This document shows, piece after piece, positions 24,300-36,390 of a stretch of 64,000 nucleotides of DNA. Source of the stretch: Ampullaceana balthica (lineage: Eukaryota; Mollusca; Gastropoda; Lymnaeidae); NCBI GenBank assembly GCA_944989445.1, contig CALYLW010000163.1:1-64000 (forward strand), read 5' to 3'. The notes beneath the pieces were generated by a model. That model was not told where the DNA came from. It ran no database searches and saw only the letters and a list, made by a program, of their open reading frames with translations. Each line of letters begins with the position of its first letter. Positions within the stretch are counted from its first letter, which is position 1. The translations under genes were made by a program, and so were the position numbers.

Positions 24300-24465
24300 A
24301 ATAACTCGTAAAAACAGAGCTTTTGACTATAAATCCCAATGCGCATAACTCAAAATAAAGTCTTGGAAGAAATACTGCACCAAAAATAACTCGTTTTGAA
24401 CGTCCGCGTAAACGTGTTCAACATGATTGGCTGTAGGAGTCATATGTTTTTGAGGGACCAATCGC
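24300..24465 (+). repeat. Partial family-D 5' end
   Basis: AACTCGTAAAAACAGAGC and TTTTGACTATAAATCCC match the family-D start (AACCCGTAAAAACAAAG, TTTTTGACTATAAATCCC). The sequence then diverges, and neither core nor 3' end is present. Confidence 0.75.
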
Positions 24466-24469
24466 TATA

Positions 24470-24727
24470 GATGACCGGACAGAACAGACAGAAAGGACAG
24501 AACGGACAGAACGGACAGAACAGACAGAACAGACAGAACGGACAGAACGGACAGAACGGACAGAACGGACAGAACGGACAGAACGGACAGAACGGACAGA
24601 ACGGACAGAACGGACAGAACGGACAGAACGGACAGAACGGACAGAACGGACAGAACGGACAGAACAGACAGAACAGACAGAACAGACAGAACAGACAGAA
24701 CGGACAGAACGGACAGAACGGACAGAA
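24470..24727. repeat. 9-bp satellite (CGGACAGAA), about 28 units
   Basis: Nearly pure, with CAGACAGAA variants at both ends of the pure block. It reads as a Gly-Gln-Asn repeat in one frame. No gene context. Confidence 0.98.
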
Positions 24728-25555
24728 ACTTGCCTTTTATTATATAGGAGGATAGTTTAACTAACGAACTTTTTATTATGACGCTGTTTTAGCGGATGTG
24801 ACGTAGTGACGGGGCAGCCATGATTCAGTTACATCATAGATGTTGTTGCGAGAAGACGTATATTGTAAAGCGAAGCTATTTAACTGATATATATTAGCCT
24901 GTCTTGTGTGGTCATACAAATGTAAGGAAATAGGCCGTAATAGTTTTCTGAAGGAATAGCGCCCCCCCCCCTTTTTTCACCTCCCCCCAAATACAGACAA
25001 ACCTACACAGTTAACAGCGTGCATGTAAACAATAGAAACACAAATACAATTGTATCCCAATTTTTAAAGGAAAAAATCGATCCTCCTTTCATGGCACCGA
25101 TACCTCTATTACGGTGTCGATACCATTGTTAAGGCATTGAAATTACTTTATGAATAAATAAACACATGTATACAGTTACACAAGGGAGACTCCATCGGTG
25201 GATCGACTTCTCCAAAGCGAGTACTCAGGAGATGTGTATCTTTAGTTTCAATAATGTAAAAACCAACTCTTGCTTACATTTTTGAGCTGACAGGAACAGA
25301 ACAGCACTTCCCAACCAGCTCTAACAGAAATTGATCAATGATGACATCAACAAAACAAATTCATGCTTTGTTCCACTGTGCAACGACACAGGGAAGAGGA
25401 TTTTTTTACCGTACCTAGACGTCAATAGAAATATGTTGTGGATGTATGGTTAAAGTTAAAAATGTAGAAACTAATTTCTTTGGACCTTGTCTGGAGTCAA
25501 ATTCAATAGTCAAATATTGGAGTTAAATTCTGAGGTTAAATTTGGAGTCAATGTC
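24728..25555. other. Spacer, nothing recognised
   Basis: A short C-run is near 24961. No supported features. Confidence 0.45.
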
Positions 25556-25922
25556 TTCAGTCTAATTCTAGAGTCCAAATCTGGATCAATGTATGGAGTC
25601 AATGTCTGGATTCAAAGTCTGGAGTCAAAGTCTGGAGTCAAAGTCTGGAGTCAAAGTCTGGAGTCAAAGTCTGGAGTCAAAGTCTGGAGTCAAAGTCTGG
25701 AGTCAAAGTCTGGAGTCAAAGTCTGGAGTCAAAGTCTGGAGTCAAAGTCTGGAGTCAAAGTCTCGAGTCAAAGTCTGGAGTCAAAGTCTGGAGTCAAAGT
25801 CTGGAGTCAAAGTCTCGAGTCAAAGTCTGGAGTCAAAGTCTGGAGTCAAAGTCTGGAGTCAAAGTCTGGAGTCAAAGTCTGGAGTCAAAGTCTGGAGTCA
25901 AAGTCTTGAGTCAAAGTCTGAT
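25556..25922. repeat. 13-bp satellite (GTCTGGAGTCAAA), about 27 units
   Basis: The left margin is degenerate and the core is almost uniform, with a few CTCGAG variants. Open in all three plus frames (peptide cycle VWSQSLESKSGVK). Confidence 0.98.
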
Positions 25923-26164
25923 TAAATGTATTTAGAAGCTTTAGGTTTTGGATCTATGTCGTTATTTTGTATCACATTTCAAGTTGGTGAATGTGGTTAA
26001 TTACGATGATGGATTGAGGCAAATGTGATCTGTTGTTGTGTTAGGGACAAGGTGAAACAAGATCCAGCAATATAGGATCTCGTGTAATCTTACATTTTAT
26101 CTTTCTTTTTTTTTACTTCGCTTTTGTAATTTTGGAAAAACAAGCTCTTATGTTACTGAAAAAT
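25923..26164. other. Spacer
   Basis: Short AT-rich gap between arrays. Confidence 0.5.
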
Positions 26165-26453
26165 GAAAGACAATGTATATGAACGCGATAGTTCAATAAA
26201 GACAATGTATATGAACGCGATAGTTCAATAAAGACAATGTGTATGAACGCGATAGTTCAATAAAGACAATGTGTATGAACGCGATAGTTCAATAAAGACA
26301 ATGTGTATGAACGCGATAGTTCAATAAAGACAATGTGTATGAACGCGATAGTTCAATAAAGACAATGTGTATGAACGCGATAGTTCAATAAAGACAATGT
26401 GTATGAACGCGATAGTTCAATAAAGACAATGTATATGAACGCGATAGTTCAAT
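26165..26453. repeat. 32-bp satellite, nine units
   Basis: Unit AGACAATGTGTATGAACGCG plus ATAGTTCAATAA, almost uniform. Each junction creates CAATAAAG, so the array contains serial AATAAA hexamers. Confidence 0.98.
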
Positions 26454-27340
26454 AGATTAGAAGAATATAAGTTAATAAACTAACAGAGTTATATTTATTG
26501 GTGAATGCGTTACAGAAATAACATAAATGACTTATAAAATATCAAACATAAACCAGACAAATCAATAAACTTATAGACTAGTATCCATGTTATGACGTAA
26601 GCCACTGAGACAGATCCTTTTATGTAATAGACTCAACTCAAGCTAAGCACGATTGTAATGGTATACAATGATTTTAAAAAACAACAACAAAATTTCAACA
26701 TTATAGAACTCACTGTTATAACTTCCAACATTTAATGTATAACCTGCAATTTGGCTGCAACAGCTGGGAGTTTTGATAAAATTTATCACCTGTTTGTGTA
26801 CAGAATCATACAACTTAAAAACATAGCATGAACCAAATAAATTGTTTTCAATAAGCTAATTATAAGTGATATCCTGATTGTTTCTCCCACGAGTTACACA
26901 ATTTTGTATTAATTAAAATCAATATAAATTGGATCATTTATTGTAAATAAAGTCTACCTCTGTTTCCATCAGCTCCTAAAATGTACAGACTTTATTGGCA
27001 AGTGGGAGAATTTTAATTTGGATGACGTCATGATCTGTTGTCACCATAGTTGGAACCGAGTCCCTGAATTCGACCTTATCTTAAAGTTCCAACGTGACCC
27101 TGCCAATGCGCCTGTCGGGATGACGTCATTGGGGCTCACATTAGTCGAAACCAAAATGGACCGACCAGAAACAAATGACACGTGAAATTGGTTTAGACAC
27201 GTGGCCAGATGAAACAATCCGTGAGGTGGCGCTCTGACGGTTGGCTTCTATTTCTGTTTACGTCCCTGGCCAGGTCAGGAGAGATTTCAGAATGTTGGGG
27301 ATGGGGTCAGATTGTCTAGAAATTTCTTAGATTCGACGGG
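26454..27340. other. AT-rich spacer, nothing recognised
   Basis: No open frames or repeats of note. Confidence 0.5.
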
Positions 27341-27500
27341 GCGAAGGTGTGGGGGAGAGAAGGTGCAAGAGAGAGGTGTGTGACAAAGAAAATGCGGCAA
27401 AGAGAAGGTGTGGGAGAGAAAAAGTGTTTGAGAGAGAAGGTGTGGGAGAGATGTGTAGGAAAGAGAATGAGTTGGAGAGAGAAATTGTATGGGAGACAAA
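27341..27500. repeat. Degenerate GA-rich tandem repeat
   Basis: Irregular GAGAGAAGGTGTGGGAGAGA units. Confidence 0.75.
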
Positions 27501-29035
27501 AGGAGAGAGATCCTAGGTGTTGTGTGAGGAGGAGAAGGGTCTCCAACTCCAGGAATAGATTTTGACCGAGGTACCAGATTATAAACCCTTGCGTGAGGCT
27601 GTTCCAGGAATATAGCCCCCCCCCCTTTACACTCTTGCGTGAGACGTCAATAAAATGTTTTGTAAAATTTGAATGACGAAGAGGAATAAGTAATTAAGCT
27701 GGCTTTAACTCTCCACAATCCTGAAATAATTTCCGATTAAAAATTAATAACTTTCTGAGAATACTTTTTTTTTAAATGTAGGCCAAGTTCTTACTTGAGC
27801 CGCTTGAAAATTGTGTTTCCAGTTTAGTCACCAGACGTCAATATAATCTCGAACCGAGAATCAAATCCTGGCTATTTTACTGAAGAAACTAATGGATATT
27901 TTTAATTGCCATTTCTAGACAAACTCTTATTGGCCTTATGTGTGCTTTTGATTGCCTTTGAAACTTGGCAACACAATTCAATTAAGCATTGAAATTATTT
28001 GTGTATTTTTTTCATTTTATTTTTAATGCCTGTCCATGTTCATAGATCTGACATTAATTAACACTTTTGATCAATCCTCTACATGTATTATTCTTCATTA
28101 ACGATCGTCAATTTAATTTTATGTGCCTAAAAATACATCATTTCTGAATGCATCTGTCATCTCTCTATTCCCGTCTCATTTCCTTTTATTCTTCAGCCAT
28201 TCATCACAGCCATCATAAAAACACGAGGTTTTTAAGTTACTTAAATTTTTTTTTACTAGTGCTTTAAAAACAATTCTAGCTCCTCATTCAATCTGGTCTC
28301 AGTCTCATTTAAAGGTGCCCGTGAATTAATTGATTACAGACGTTTTATGGGTTTTTGTTTACTTCGTTTTCAACTGAACCGCATTGGATAATTTTAAGAC
28401 AATTGTTTCATGCTCTCATTCTTATGTAAAATTAACATAAAAGTTTTATTTTAGATAAGTAAAAGAAATTGTTCGTTTTGTCCAGAATATTCGCCTGTTT
28501 TTTTAAAATAAATTGTAACCAGTCGGTTGCAGTTTGTTTATTATCTATACTTACGCGGAATTAAAATAAGTAAAACAAAAGTCGTGTTTGCAACCGAGTC
28601 GTAAAACAGATGGGGTATTAGACTAGTGAGTGACTTAGACCAAGAGTTTTCTCCATGCCTCGTTGGTGGTCCACCTACAACAAAAGATACGTTTTCTGCC
28701 TTGTGAGAATGCTGTCCAATGGATGTGCGGTAATTCTAAACTACTGCGCGGCGTCGGCCACATATCAGCGCGACCGTGTAGCTTAAAAGCAACGCTGACT
28801 ACGACCTATTCCAACTGAAGTTTATCGACTGAGGTTGTCTAAAAAATTTGCTGTGGTATTTATTGGTCGTTAATAACAACTACATTAGAGTTTAACGACA
28901 CAAGGATGACGGGAAAACTTCCAGGAAAATTCTACCGTCTGCTTGAGCGAGCCGGAACTTCCAGTTCTCTCAATGACCCGTGCAAGAGAGACATTCAAAA
29001 CAGTTTTGTCTGGCGCTTGGTATTAGAGATGATCA
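27501..29035. other. Long AT-rich spacer
   Basis: No gene recognised. The frame from 28906 begins with about 45 unremarkable residues and then runs into the TATG repeat, so it is not accepted. Confidence 0.45.
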
Positions 29036-29066
<31 letters not shown>

Positions 29067-29110
29067 TGTATGTATGTATGTATGTATGTATGTATGTATG
29101 TATGTATGTA
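29036..29110. repeat. (TATG)n microsatellite, about 18 units
   Basis: Pure TATG repeat with a looser TATG-rich halo to about 29290. Confidence 0.99.
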
Positions 29111-29394
29111 GCCAACAACAGCGTAAGTATGTGTACATAAGTGAGCTTGTGTTTGTATTTTTGTTTTACAAGTGTTTATGCATGTATGTATGTGAATTTA
29201 TGTATACGTATGTTTATGTATGTAAACCAGTGTATGTATGTCTGTGTGTAGTAAAATGTGGTTATTTACGTATTCATGTGAACTTATGTATATATGTGAA
29301 GCCATTTAAAACTTCATTAAATAAATTGTAAGAAATCAAATATTGAAGTGAACTTTTAATGAATGTAGCGCATTTTGATGTCACGTCGAACTTA

Positions 29395-29462
29395 TTAAGC
29401 ATCCCCTCCCCCTCGTCACAAATGTTTGACGCAAGGTGCATGATGTCATTTATGGACGGCCC
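29395..29462 (-). repeat. Short MITE-like repeat ending GGGGCCGTCCATAAATGAC
   Basis: Read on the minus strand it starts GGGGCCGTCCATAAATGACA and contains ACATTTGTGACGAGGGGGAG. Related copies are at 34668-34785 and 35765-35850, with a looser relative at 62350-62540. Confidence 0.8.
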
Positions 29463-29514
29463 CAAAGGCCGGATGCAATGTCGACAGTTCGGGGCCATGT
29501 AGAAGACTAAATCG

Positions 29515-29625
29515 CTCCCATGTTTGCTTCTTAAAGAAAAATCGGAGAGAAAAAACACACGCCATATTCACATCAGCTGGGAACGTGAGTCTAGATGTCT
29601 TTGTCCTGGCTGTTGTAATATGAAA
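29515..29625 (+). repeat. Dispersed repeat, copy 1
   Basis: Shares GAAAAATCGG, CACACGCCATATTCA, GTCTTTGTC and TGGCTGTTGTAA with 47235-47330 in the same order. Function unknown. Confidence 0.75.
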
Positions 29626-29650
29626 AGGAAACGAGGTTGACAGTTGACAT

Positions 29651-32600
29651 GCGACTCGTTGAAACGGTGTGTTTAAGTGTGGAGTGACAGTTATTGACAT
29701 TATTCTCGTTGAAACGGTGTGTTTAAGTGTGGAGTGACAGTTATTGACATGCTACTCGTTGAAACGGTGTGTTTAAGTGCGGAGTGACAGTTATTGACAT
29801 GCGAATCGCTGAAACGGTGTGTTTAAGTGTGGAGTGACAGTTATTGACATGCTACTCGTTGAAACGGTGTGTTCAAGTGTGGAGTGACAGTTATTGACAT
29901 GCTACTCGTTGAAACGGTGTGTTCAAGTGTGGAGTGACAGTTATTGACATGCTACTCGTTGAAACGGTGTGTTTAAGTGTGGAGTGACAGTTATTGACAT
30001 GCTACTCGTTGAAACGGTGTGTTCAAGTGTGGAGTGACAGTTATTGACATGCTACTCGTTGAAACGGTGTGTTCAAGTGTGGAGTGACAGTTATTGACAT
30101 GCTACTCGTTGAAACGGTGTGTTTAAGTGTGGAGTGACAGTTATTGACATGCTACTCGTTGAAACGGTGTGTTTAAGTGTGGAGTGACAGTTATTGACAT
30201 GCTACTCGTTGAAACGGTGTGTTCAAGTGTGGAGTGACAGTTATTGACATGCTACTCGTTGAAACGGTGTGTTTAAGTGTGGAGTGACAGTTATTGACAT
30301 GCTACTCGTTGAAACGGTGTGTTTAAGTGTGGAGTGACAGTTATTGACATGCTACTCGTTGAAACGGTGTGTTCAAGTGTGGAGTGACAGTTATTGACAT
30401 GCTACTCGTTGAAACGGTGTGTTTAAGTGTGGAGTGACAGTTATTGACATGCTACTCGTTGAAACGGTGTGTTTAAGTGTGGAGTGACAGTTATTGACAT
30501 GCTACTAGTTGAAACGGTGTGTTTAAGTGTGGAGTGACAGTTATTGACATGCTACTAGTTGAAACGGTGTGTTTAAGTGTGGAGTGACAGTTATTGACAT
30601 GCTACTCGCTGAAACGGTGTGTTCAAGTGTGGAGTGACAGTTATTGACATTCTACTCGTTGAAACGGTGTGTTTAAGTGTGGAGTGACAGTTATTGACAT
30701 GCTACTCGCTGAAACGGTGTGTTTAAGTGTGGAGTGACAGTTATTGACATGCTACTCGCTGAAACGGTGTGTTTAAGTGTGGAGTGACAGTTATTGACAT
30801 GCTACTCGCTGAAACGGTGTGTTTAAGTGTGGAGTGACAGTTATTGACATGCTACTCGCTGAAACGGTGTGTTTAAGTGTGGAGTGACAGTTATTGACAT
30901 GCTACTCGTTGAAACGGTGTGTTTAAGTGTGGAGTGACAGTTATAGACATGCTACTAGTTGAAACGGTGTGTTTAAGTGTGGAGTGACAGTTATTGACAT
31001 GCTACTCGTTGAAACGGTGTGTTTAAGTGTGGAGTGACAGTTATTGACATGCTACTCGTTGAAACGGTGTGTTTAAGTGCGGAGTGACAGTTATTGACAT
31101 GCTACTCGCTCAAACGGTGTGTTTAAGTGTGGAGTGACAGTTATTGACATGCTACTCGCTGAAACGGTGTGTTTAAGTGTGGAGTGACAGTTATTGACAT
31201 GCTACTCGCTGAAACGGTGTGTTTAAGTGTGGAGTGACAGTTATTGACATGCTACTCGTTGAAACGGTGTGTTTAAGTGTGGAGTGACAGTTATTGACAT
31301 GCTACTAGTTGAAACGGTGTGTTTAAGTGTGGAGTGACAGTTATTGACATGCTACTCGTTGAAACGGTGTGTTTAAGTGTGGAGTGACAGTTATTGACAT
31401 GCTACTCGTTGAAACGGTGTGTTCAAGTGTGGAGTGACAGTTATTGACATGCTACTCGTTGAAACGGTGTGTTTAAGTGTGGAGTGACAGTTATTGACAT
31501 GCTACTCGTTGAAACGGTGTGTTCAAGTGTGGAGTGACAGTTATTGACATGCTACTCGTTGAAACGGTGTGTTTAAGTGTGGAGTGACAGTTATTGACAT
31601 GCTACTCGTTGAAACGGTGTGTTCAAGTGTGGAGTGACAGTTATTGACATGCTACTCGTTGAAACGGTGTGTTCAAGTGTGGAGTGACAGTTATTGACAT
31701 GCTACTCGTTGAAACGGTGTGTTTAAGTGTGGAGTGACAGTTATTGACATGCTACTCGTTGAAACGGTGTGTTTAAGTGTGGAGTGACAGTTATTGACAT
31801 GCTACTCGTTGAAACGGTGTGTTCAAGTGTGGAGTGACAGTTATTGACATGCTACTCGTTGAAACGGTGTGTTTAAGTGTGGAGTGACAGTTATTGACAT
31901 GCTACTCGTTGAAACGGTGTGTTTAAGTGTGGAGTGACAGTTATTGACATGCTACTCGTTGAAACGGTGTGTTCAAGTGTGGAGTGACAGTTATTGACAT
32001 GCTACTCGTTGAAACGGTGTGTTTAAGTGTGGAGTGACAGTTATTGACATGCTACTCGTTGAAACGGTGTGTTTAAGTGTGGAGTGACAGTTATTGACAT
32101 GCTACTAGTTGAAACGGTGTGTTTAAGTGTGGAGTGACAGTTATTGACATGCTACTAGTTGAAACGGTGTGTTTAAGTGTGGAGTGACAGTTATTGACAT
32201 GCTACTCGTTGAAACGGTGTGTTTAAGTGTGGAGTGACAGTTATTGACATGCTACTCGTTGAAACGGTGTGTTCAAGTGTGAAGTGACAGTTATTGACAT
32301 GCTACTCGTTGAAACGGTGTGTTTAAGTGTGGAGTGACAGTTATTGACATGCTAGTCGTTGAAACGGTGTGTTTAAGTGTGGAGTGACAGTTATTGACAT
32401 GCTACTAGTTGAAACGGTGTGTTTAAGTGTGGAGTGACAGTTATTGACATACTACTAGTTGAAACGGTGTGTTTAAGTGTGGAGTGACAGTTATTGACAT
32501 GCTACTCGCTGAAACGGTGTGTTTAAGTGCGGAGTGACAGTTATTGACATGCTACTCGTTGAAACGGTGTTTACAAGTGTGGAGTGACCAATATTGACAT

Positions 32601-32813
32601 GCTACTCGTTGAAACGGTGTGTTCAAGTGTGGAGTGACAGTTATTGACATGCTACTCGCTGAAACGGTGTGTTTAAGTGTGGAGTGACAGTTATTGACAT
32701 GCTACTCGCTGAAACGGTGTGTTTAAGTGTGGAGTGACAGTTATTGACATGCTACTCGCTGAAACGGTGTGTTTAAGTGTGGAGTGACAGTTATTGACAT
32801 GCTACTCGTTGAA
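29651..32813. repeat. 50-bp satellite, 63 units without net indel
   Basis: The unit is GCTACTCGTTGAAACGGTGT, then GTTTAAGTGTGGAGTGACAG, then TTATTGACAT. The first full unit starts at 29651 and the last partial unit at 32801, a distance of exactly 63 x 50. Variation is confined to a few sites: TTTAAG/TTCAAG, CGTT/CGCT/AGTT and AGTGT/AGTGC. The order of these variants shows block duplications. No coding potential. Confidence 0.99.
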
Positions 32814-33429
32814 GGGTAAAAATCCCCACAGTATGCCACCACGTATTTAATCACGAATGAAATCCCTTACCTTTAAAAGCCAAACCACGCCACCCTAAAA
32901 ATGAATACATCGGATAATGAAACCGTGAAATCATATTCTTCCATGCTCTAGTCATCTGAATCCAAAATTTTGATTCGTTTATTGATTTAAAAAAATCAAT
33001 ATCTATTATTCGAACGGCGTTAAATCAACACAGACGTCTGATAATTTTTCTAATCTTGACCCAGGGCACGGACACTGGCCTGACCAGCTCATAAATCACG
33101 GGTCACAGTAGAGCACTCGTCATCTTACTGACCGCTAGAACTGGTCATCGATCGACCACTACGTTTGGTGGTAGTGTAATGGGATGTAAGAACGAGGTCC
33201 GGAAATGTGAGGGTCAAGGGAGTTAAGAAATGTTGTCCACGTTCTGGAAATAACTGACAGTCTTAAGTCAGGAATCGTGTACAAAACGATTTTTTTGGGT
33301 AGCGTCAATTCGAAATAGCGACTGAAGAATAGCGACGACTGTCAGGTGACGGTAGAATGACGGAAAGGTGGCTTTCCGGATTGAACAGGTTTATTTGTGT
33401 TGGGGGATGTGTGATAACGGGCCCCGCAC
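32814..33429. other. Spacer, nothing recognised
   Basis: No supported feature. Confidence 0.45.
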
Positions 33430-33545
33430 TTTATTATCTACTACGAAATCTTAATTTTCATTTATTAACCTTATCCTTAACCAGACTGAGCCCCGCGCAA
33501 CCCGTTTGGCATAGGGCACGCAATCGCTAAGGCCGGCCCTTTGTG
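33430..33545. repeat. MITE-end-like sequence
   Basis: GGGCCCCGCAC at the left and GCAATCGCTAAGGCCGGCCC at the right resemble the GGGGCCCC-type ends seen at 9607 and 11650. A short GT run follows. No target duplication was identified. Confidence 0.4.
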
Positions 33546-34266
33546 AGACTGTGTGTGGTGTGTGTGTGTGAGTGTGGGTGGGTTAATGACGTCAGTAGTG
33601 ACTTATGCACCTGTTCATGACATTGGCAGTTGTGACATTTTACTCCTGCACTACTCAAACGGCCAGGGAGTTTAAGGTTAAGACTTATATTAAATGTAAA
33701 TACTTTGACGGGCCTGATATTATAGTCGGACAGTTGCAAGGGATATTCTTATTGCTTTGAGAGATTATGATCAAATACCAACGAATTAGCATCAAACAAC
33801 GCGCTATTCCTCTGTTTAAAAATTTCTTTTGATTGATGGTAACAAACTGTGGTAGAAATATTAATCAATGTTTTGCATACATCATAGTCTGCATTATAGG
33901 ATTTTATTTATTAAAATGTCCTCTCTGATGTTAAGAGGGTGAACTGTTTTATTTTTGTCAGGACCAAACTTTCAGGCCTTTTCCCAGATGAGTGTTGTAA
34001 TTGTAAACATGATTAACCTTTGTATTATTGTCACGTAGACGCACGAGCAAACTTAAGCTTTTTATCAGTTTGTCACATTGTTAAAGTTACAAACCAAAGT
34101 GTCTACAAGAATAAGATAAAGATAAAAACTTACCAAGTCTTTTCAGCTAGAACATGAAACGCCAATGAATAGAATGTGTGACAACAGTTTCACATCAACC
34201 TCGTACTCTGAATCTGGAAAGTTCTTGCCACTGTGTAACGTGTCTTTTCTGAGCTTATATAGTACA
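33546..34266. other. Spacer, nothing recognised
   Basis: A small GT run lies at 33551-33575. No gene seen. Confidence 0.45.
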
Positions 34267-34435
34267 CACGCTCGTTCTACACAGAAGATTATTGCGTCCT
34301 AGGCTTTATCCATGGTGTATGCCTAGTCTTGCATTTTTATGAAAGTTTTGAATGCTGATGTGTTGGTTTCCCTGGGGTTTTTTATACCTATTCCACACAC
34401 GAATGCCGTGACGGGAAGGTGAATAGGCTGTCTCG
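34267..34435 (-). mobile_element. 3' fragment of the CR1/Jockey-type LINE
   Basis: Reverse-complement match to 13780-13930: AGATTATTGCGTCCTA, TTGCATTTTTAT, TGTTGGTTT(T/C)CCTGG and a diverged GAATTCGGGCG region. Only the last ~170 bp of the element is left. Confidence 0.88.
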
Positions 34436-34667
34436 TTATTTCACTGAGGCTCGTCTTCAATCAAAAACATCTCATTAATCTCAAACCCAGCTGGTGAACA
34501 TGGCGATAGTTGAGAGCTGCTAATTTCTTTACTTTCTACACTCGGTCCCCTCAACAAACCCGGATGTACATACCGTTTGTCAACTTCCGTGTTTAGACAA
34601 TTTACTTCTGGGAAAACAATAGTGGTCCGGACAAAGGAAGGATTTTAAGTGGCTCTCAACACTGATG

Positions 34668-34785
34668 GGGCCGTCCATAAATGACGTCACGCACCTAGGG
34701 AGGAAGGGGGGACCACACATTTGTGACGATGTGTGACGAGAGGGAGAGGGGGCGTTTGAGAAATGTGACGTCACAAGAAAACTCG
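34668..34785 (+). repeat. Short MITE-like repeat starting GGGGCCGTCCATAAATGACG
   Basis: Same family as 29395-29462, with an ACACATTTGTGACGA block and a G-rich block ending GAAATGTGACGTCAC. Confidence 0.8.
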
Positions 34786-34899
34786 CCACTTTAATTAAAA
34801 GGTCCACTTAAATATTTGATTTCCTACAATTTATTTTATGACGTTTTACATGGCTTCACGCGTGTTAAGATATTAGAGTGCACGCTTACACTAAACTAA

Positions 34900-35365
34900 T
34901 AAATTGGACTTCATAAATTAACGATTCATTTATCGATTAATCGTTAAAAATGTTAATCAATTAAAATTAATTTGGTCGATTAAAATTCGATTAATATTTA
35001 AGAACGTGTCTAATATTTTTTTCTCCAATTTATAAATAATTTATATTTTTTGTTACTTACATACTTTTCAATCGTATGATTATTATTTATATAGATAGAA
35101 GTGCATACGTAAACAAAATTGGTTTGTCTTCCTTATTCTTTGCATACATACAAGAACGACTTTGCTGTGTTACGTCACAAAATTTGGGAGCCATGGAATT
35201 ACCGTGACTTAAACCAATTTCGCGATATAATGAATCGCAACTTAACACGATCTATATATGGGTTATAAAAAATATAATTAATCGAAATTAATGGAATATT
35301 CGTTTAAATTTTTTACCCGATTAATCGAACAATTTTTTTTTAAAAGTCAATACCAGCCCTACTAA
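34900..35365. mobile_element. AT-rich hAT-like MITE remnant (TTAATCGATTAA type)
   Basis: Repeated ATTAATCG / CGATTAAT motifs in both orientations. The right end, read on the minus strand, is TAGGGCTGGTATTGACTTTT, a common hAT-like MITE terminus. No left terminus or target duplication found. Confidence 0.55.
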
Positions 35366-35480
35366 AAATACATACTTCAATTAAAATAAAGTTATTTGAC
35401 ACACGCTCTTTTTCAAATAGAAAATACGGCTTTTATGTAGAGGGGATGGGTGGCAAAGTTTTGTGGCGTCATATTGCAAG

Positions 35481-35756
35481 CATGGGCGTAGGGAAGGGGG
35501 GGGGGCATTTGCCCCCCCCCCTACATTTGAGAAAAAAACGTTTTTAATTTATTAAATGCATTAATAAATGTTGTATTTTAGCTATGACAACACTAATTTG
35601 TAGTCTTATTAATTTCTAAGGCTTTTTTCAACCCTTATTTTATACTGAACTTGAATTTAATTGAAAATTGTACCTGTATGGCATTGTCAGTTAAAATTTT
35701 AAAAAAGTGGGATTTTTTTGCCCCCCCCCCTGGAAAAATTCCTAGCGACGCCCATG
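35481..35756. mobile_element. hAT-like MITE, 276 bp, with perfect 8-bp target duplication
   Basis: The termini are CATGGGCGTA at the left and its inverted form GACGCCCATG at the right, with G-rich then C-rich subterminal runs. ATTGCAAG occurs immediately on both sides (35473-35480 and 35757-35764). The interior is AT-rich without coding sequence and has a diverged relative at 61625-61745. It sits beside a GTCATTTATGGACGG-family repeat (about 35765-35850). Confidence 0.9.
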
Positions 35757-35764
35757 ATTGCAAG

Positions 35765-35850
35765 GGGTTTAAGTTTTTGTGACGACGCGTGACGAGGGGG
35801 GGGTGAAGAGATCGGCCAAAATCGCGTGAAGTCATTTATGGACGGACCCG
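35765..35850 (-). repeat. Short MITE-like repeat (GTCCGTCCATAAATGAC end)
   Basis: The minus strand reads GGTCCGTCCATAAATGACTT and a CACGCGTCGTCACAAA block, as in the copies at 29.4 and 34.7 kb. Confidence 0.75.
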
Positions 35851-36164
35851 TTAACCTAAAATAGGCGGGGATTACGTTTAAAACTGTGACCAATCAGTGA
35901 AGGCTTACAACTCTTTTAGTTAGTTTTTCGTTTCTAATTGTTTCTATTTCCAACTAAACATCCAATTTTATCGTTGGAGGCTTGTTGCTATTTAATTGTT
36001 GTGTTAAAACCTTAAAGCGGTTCGCTGTTGCTATTTAATTGTTGTGTTCAAACCTTAAAGCTGTTCGCTGTTGCTATTGTTGATGATGTTGTTGTCGATT
36101 TTGTTGTTAAGAATGTTGTTTTTGTATGTCGCTGTTCTTGTCGTTGATGTCTTTTCCCTAGAAC

Positions 36165-36390
36165 GGTGGGGGCGGGGGGGGGGCCAAACCTTTTTGGGAC
36201 CGCATGCCCAAAATTTTTTTTTAAAAACCCACTTACTTATAGCAAAGTACCAACACTCCTCAAATGAGACCCTAAAAATGGGGGATGGGCTTAGCTGGTT
36301 TGATTAAGGAAATAATATTTTAGTCGCGTGCCGGCAGATGCGACTCTGCGTGCCGACTGTGGCACGAGTGCCATAGGTTCGCCATCACTG
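36165..36390 (-). mobile_element. hAT-like MITE fragment
   Basis: On the minus strand it begins CAGTGATGGCGAACCTATGG and continues GCACTCGTGCCACAGTCGGC, a form typical of hAT/Charlie-like termini. The opposite end near 36170 is G-rich and lacks a matching inverted repeat, so the copy seems truncated. Confidence 0.65.

Noticed and set aside
24471..24755. 94-codon Gly-Gln-Asn repeat frame
   Set aside because: Product of the pure 9-bp satellite; the few non-repeat residues at the end are arbitrary and there is no signal peptide.
29036..29331. 141-codon frame with a Met-Tyr-Val-Cys repeat
   Set aside because: Produced by the TATG microsatellite.
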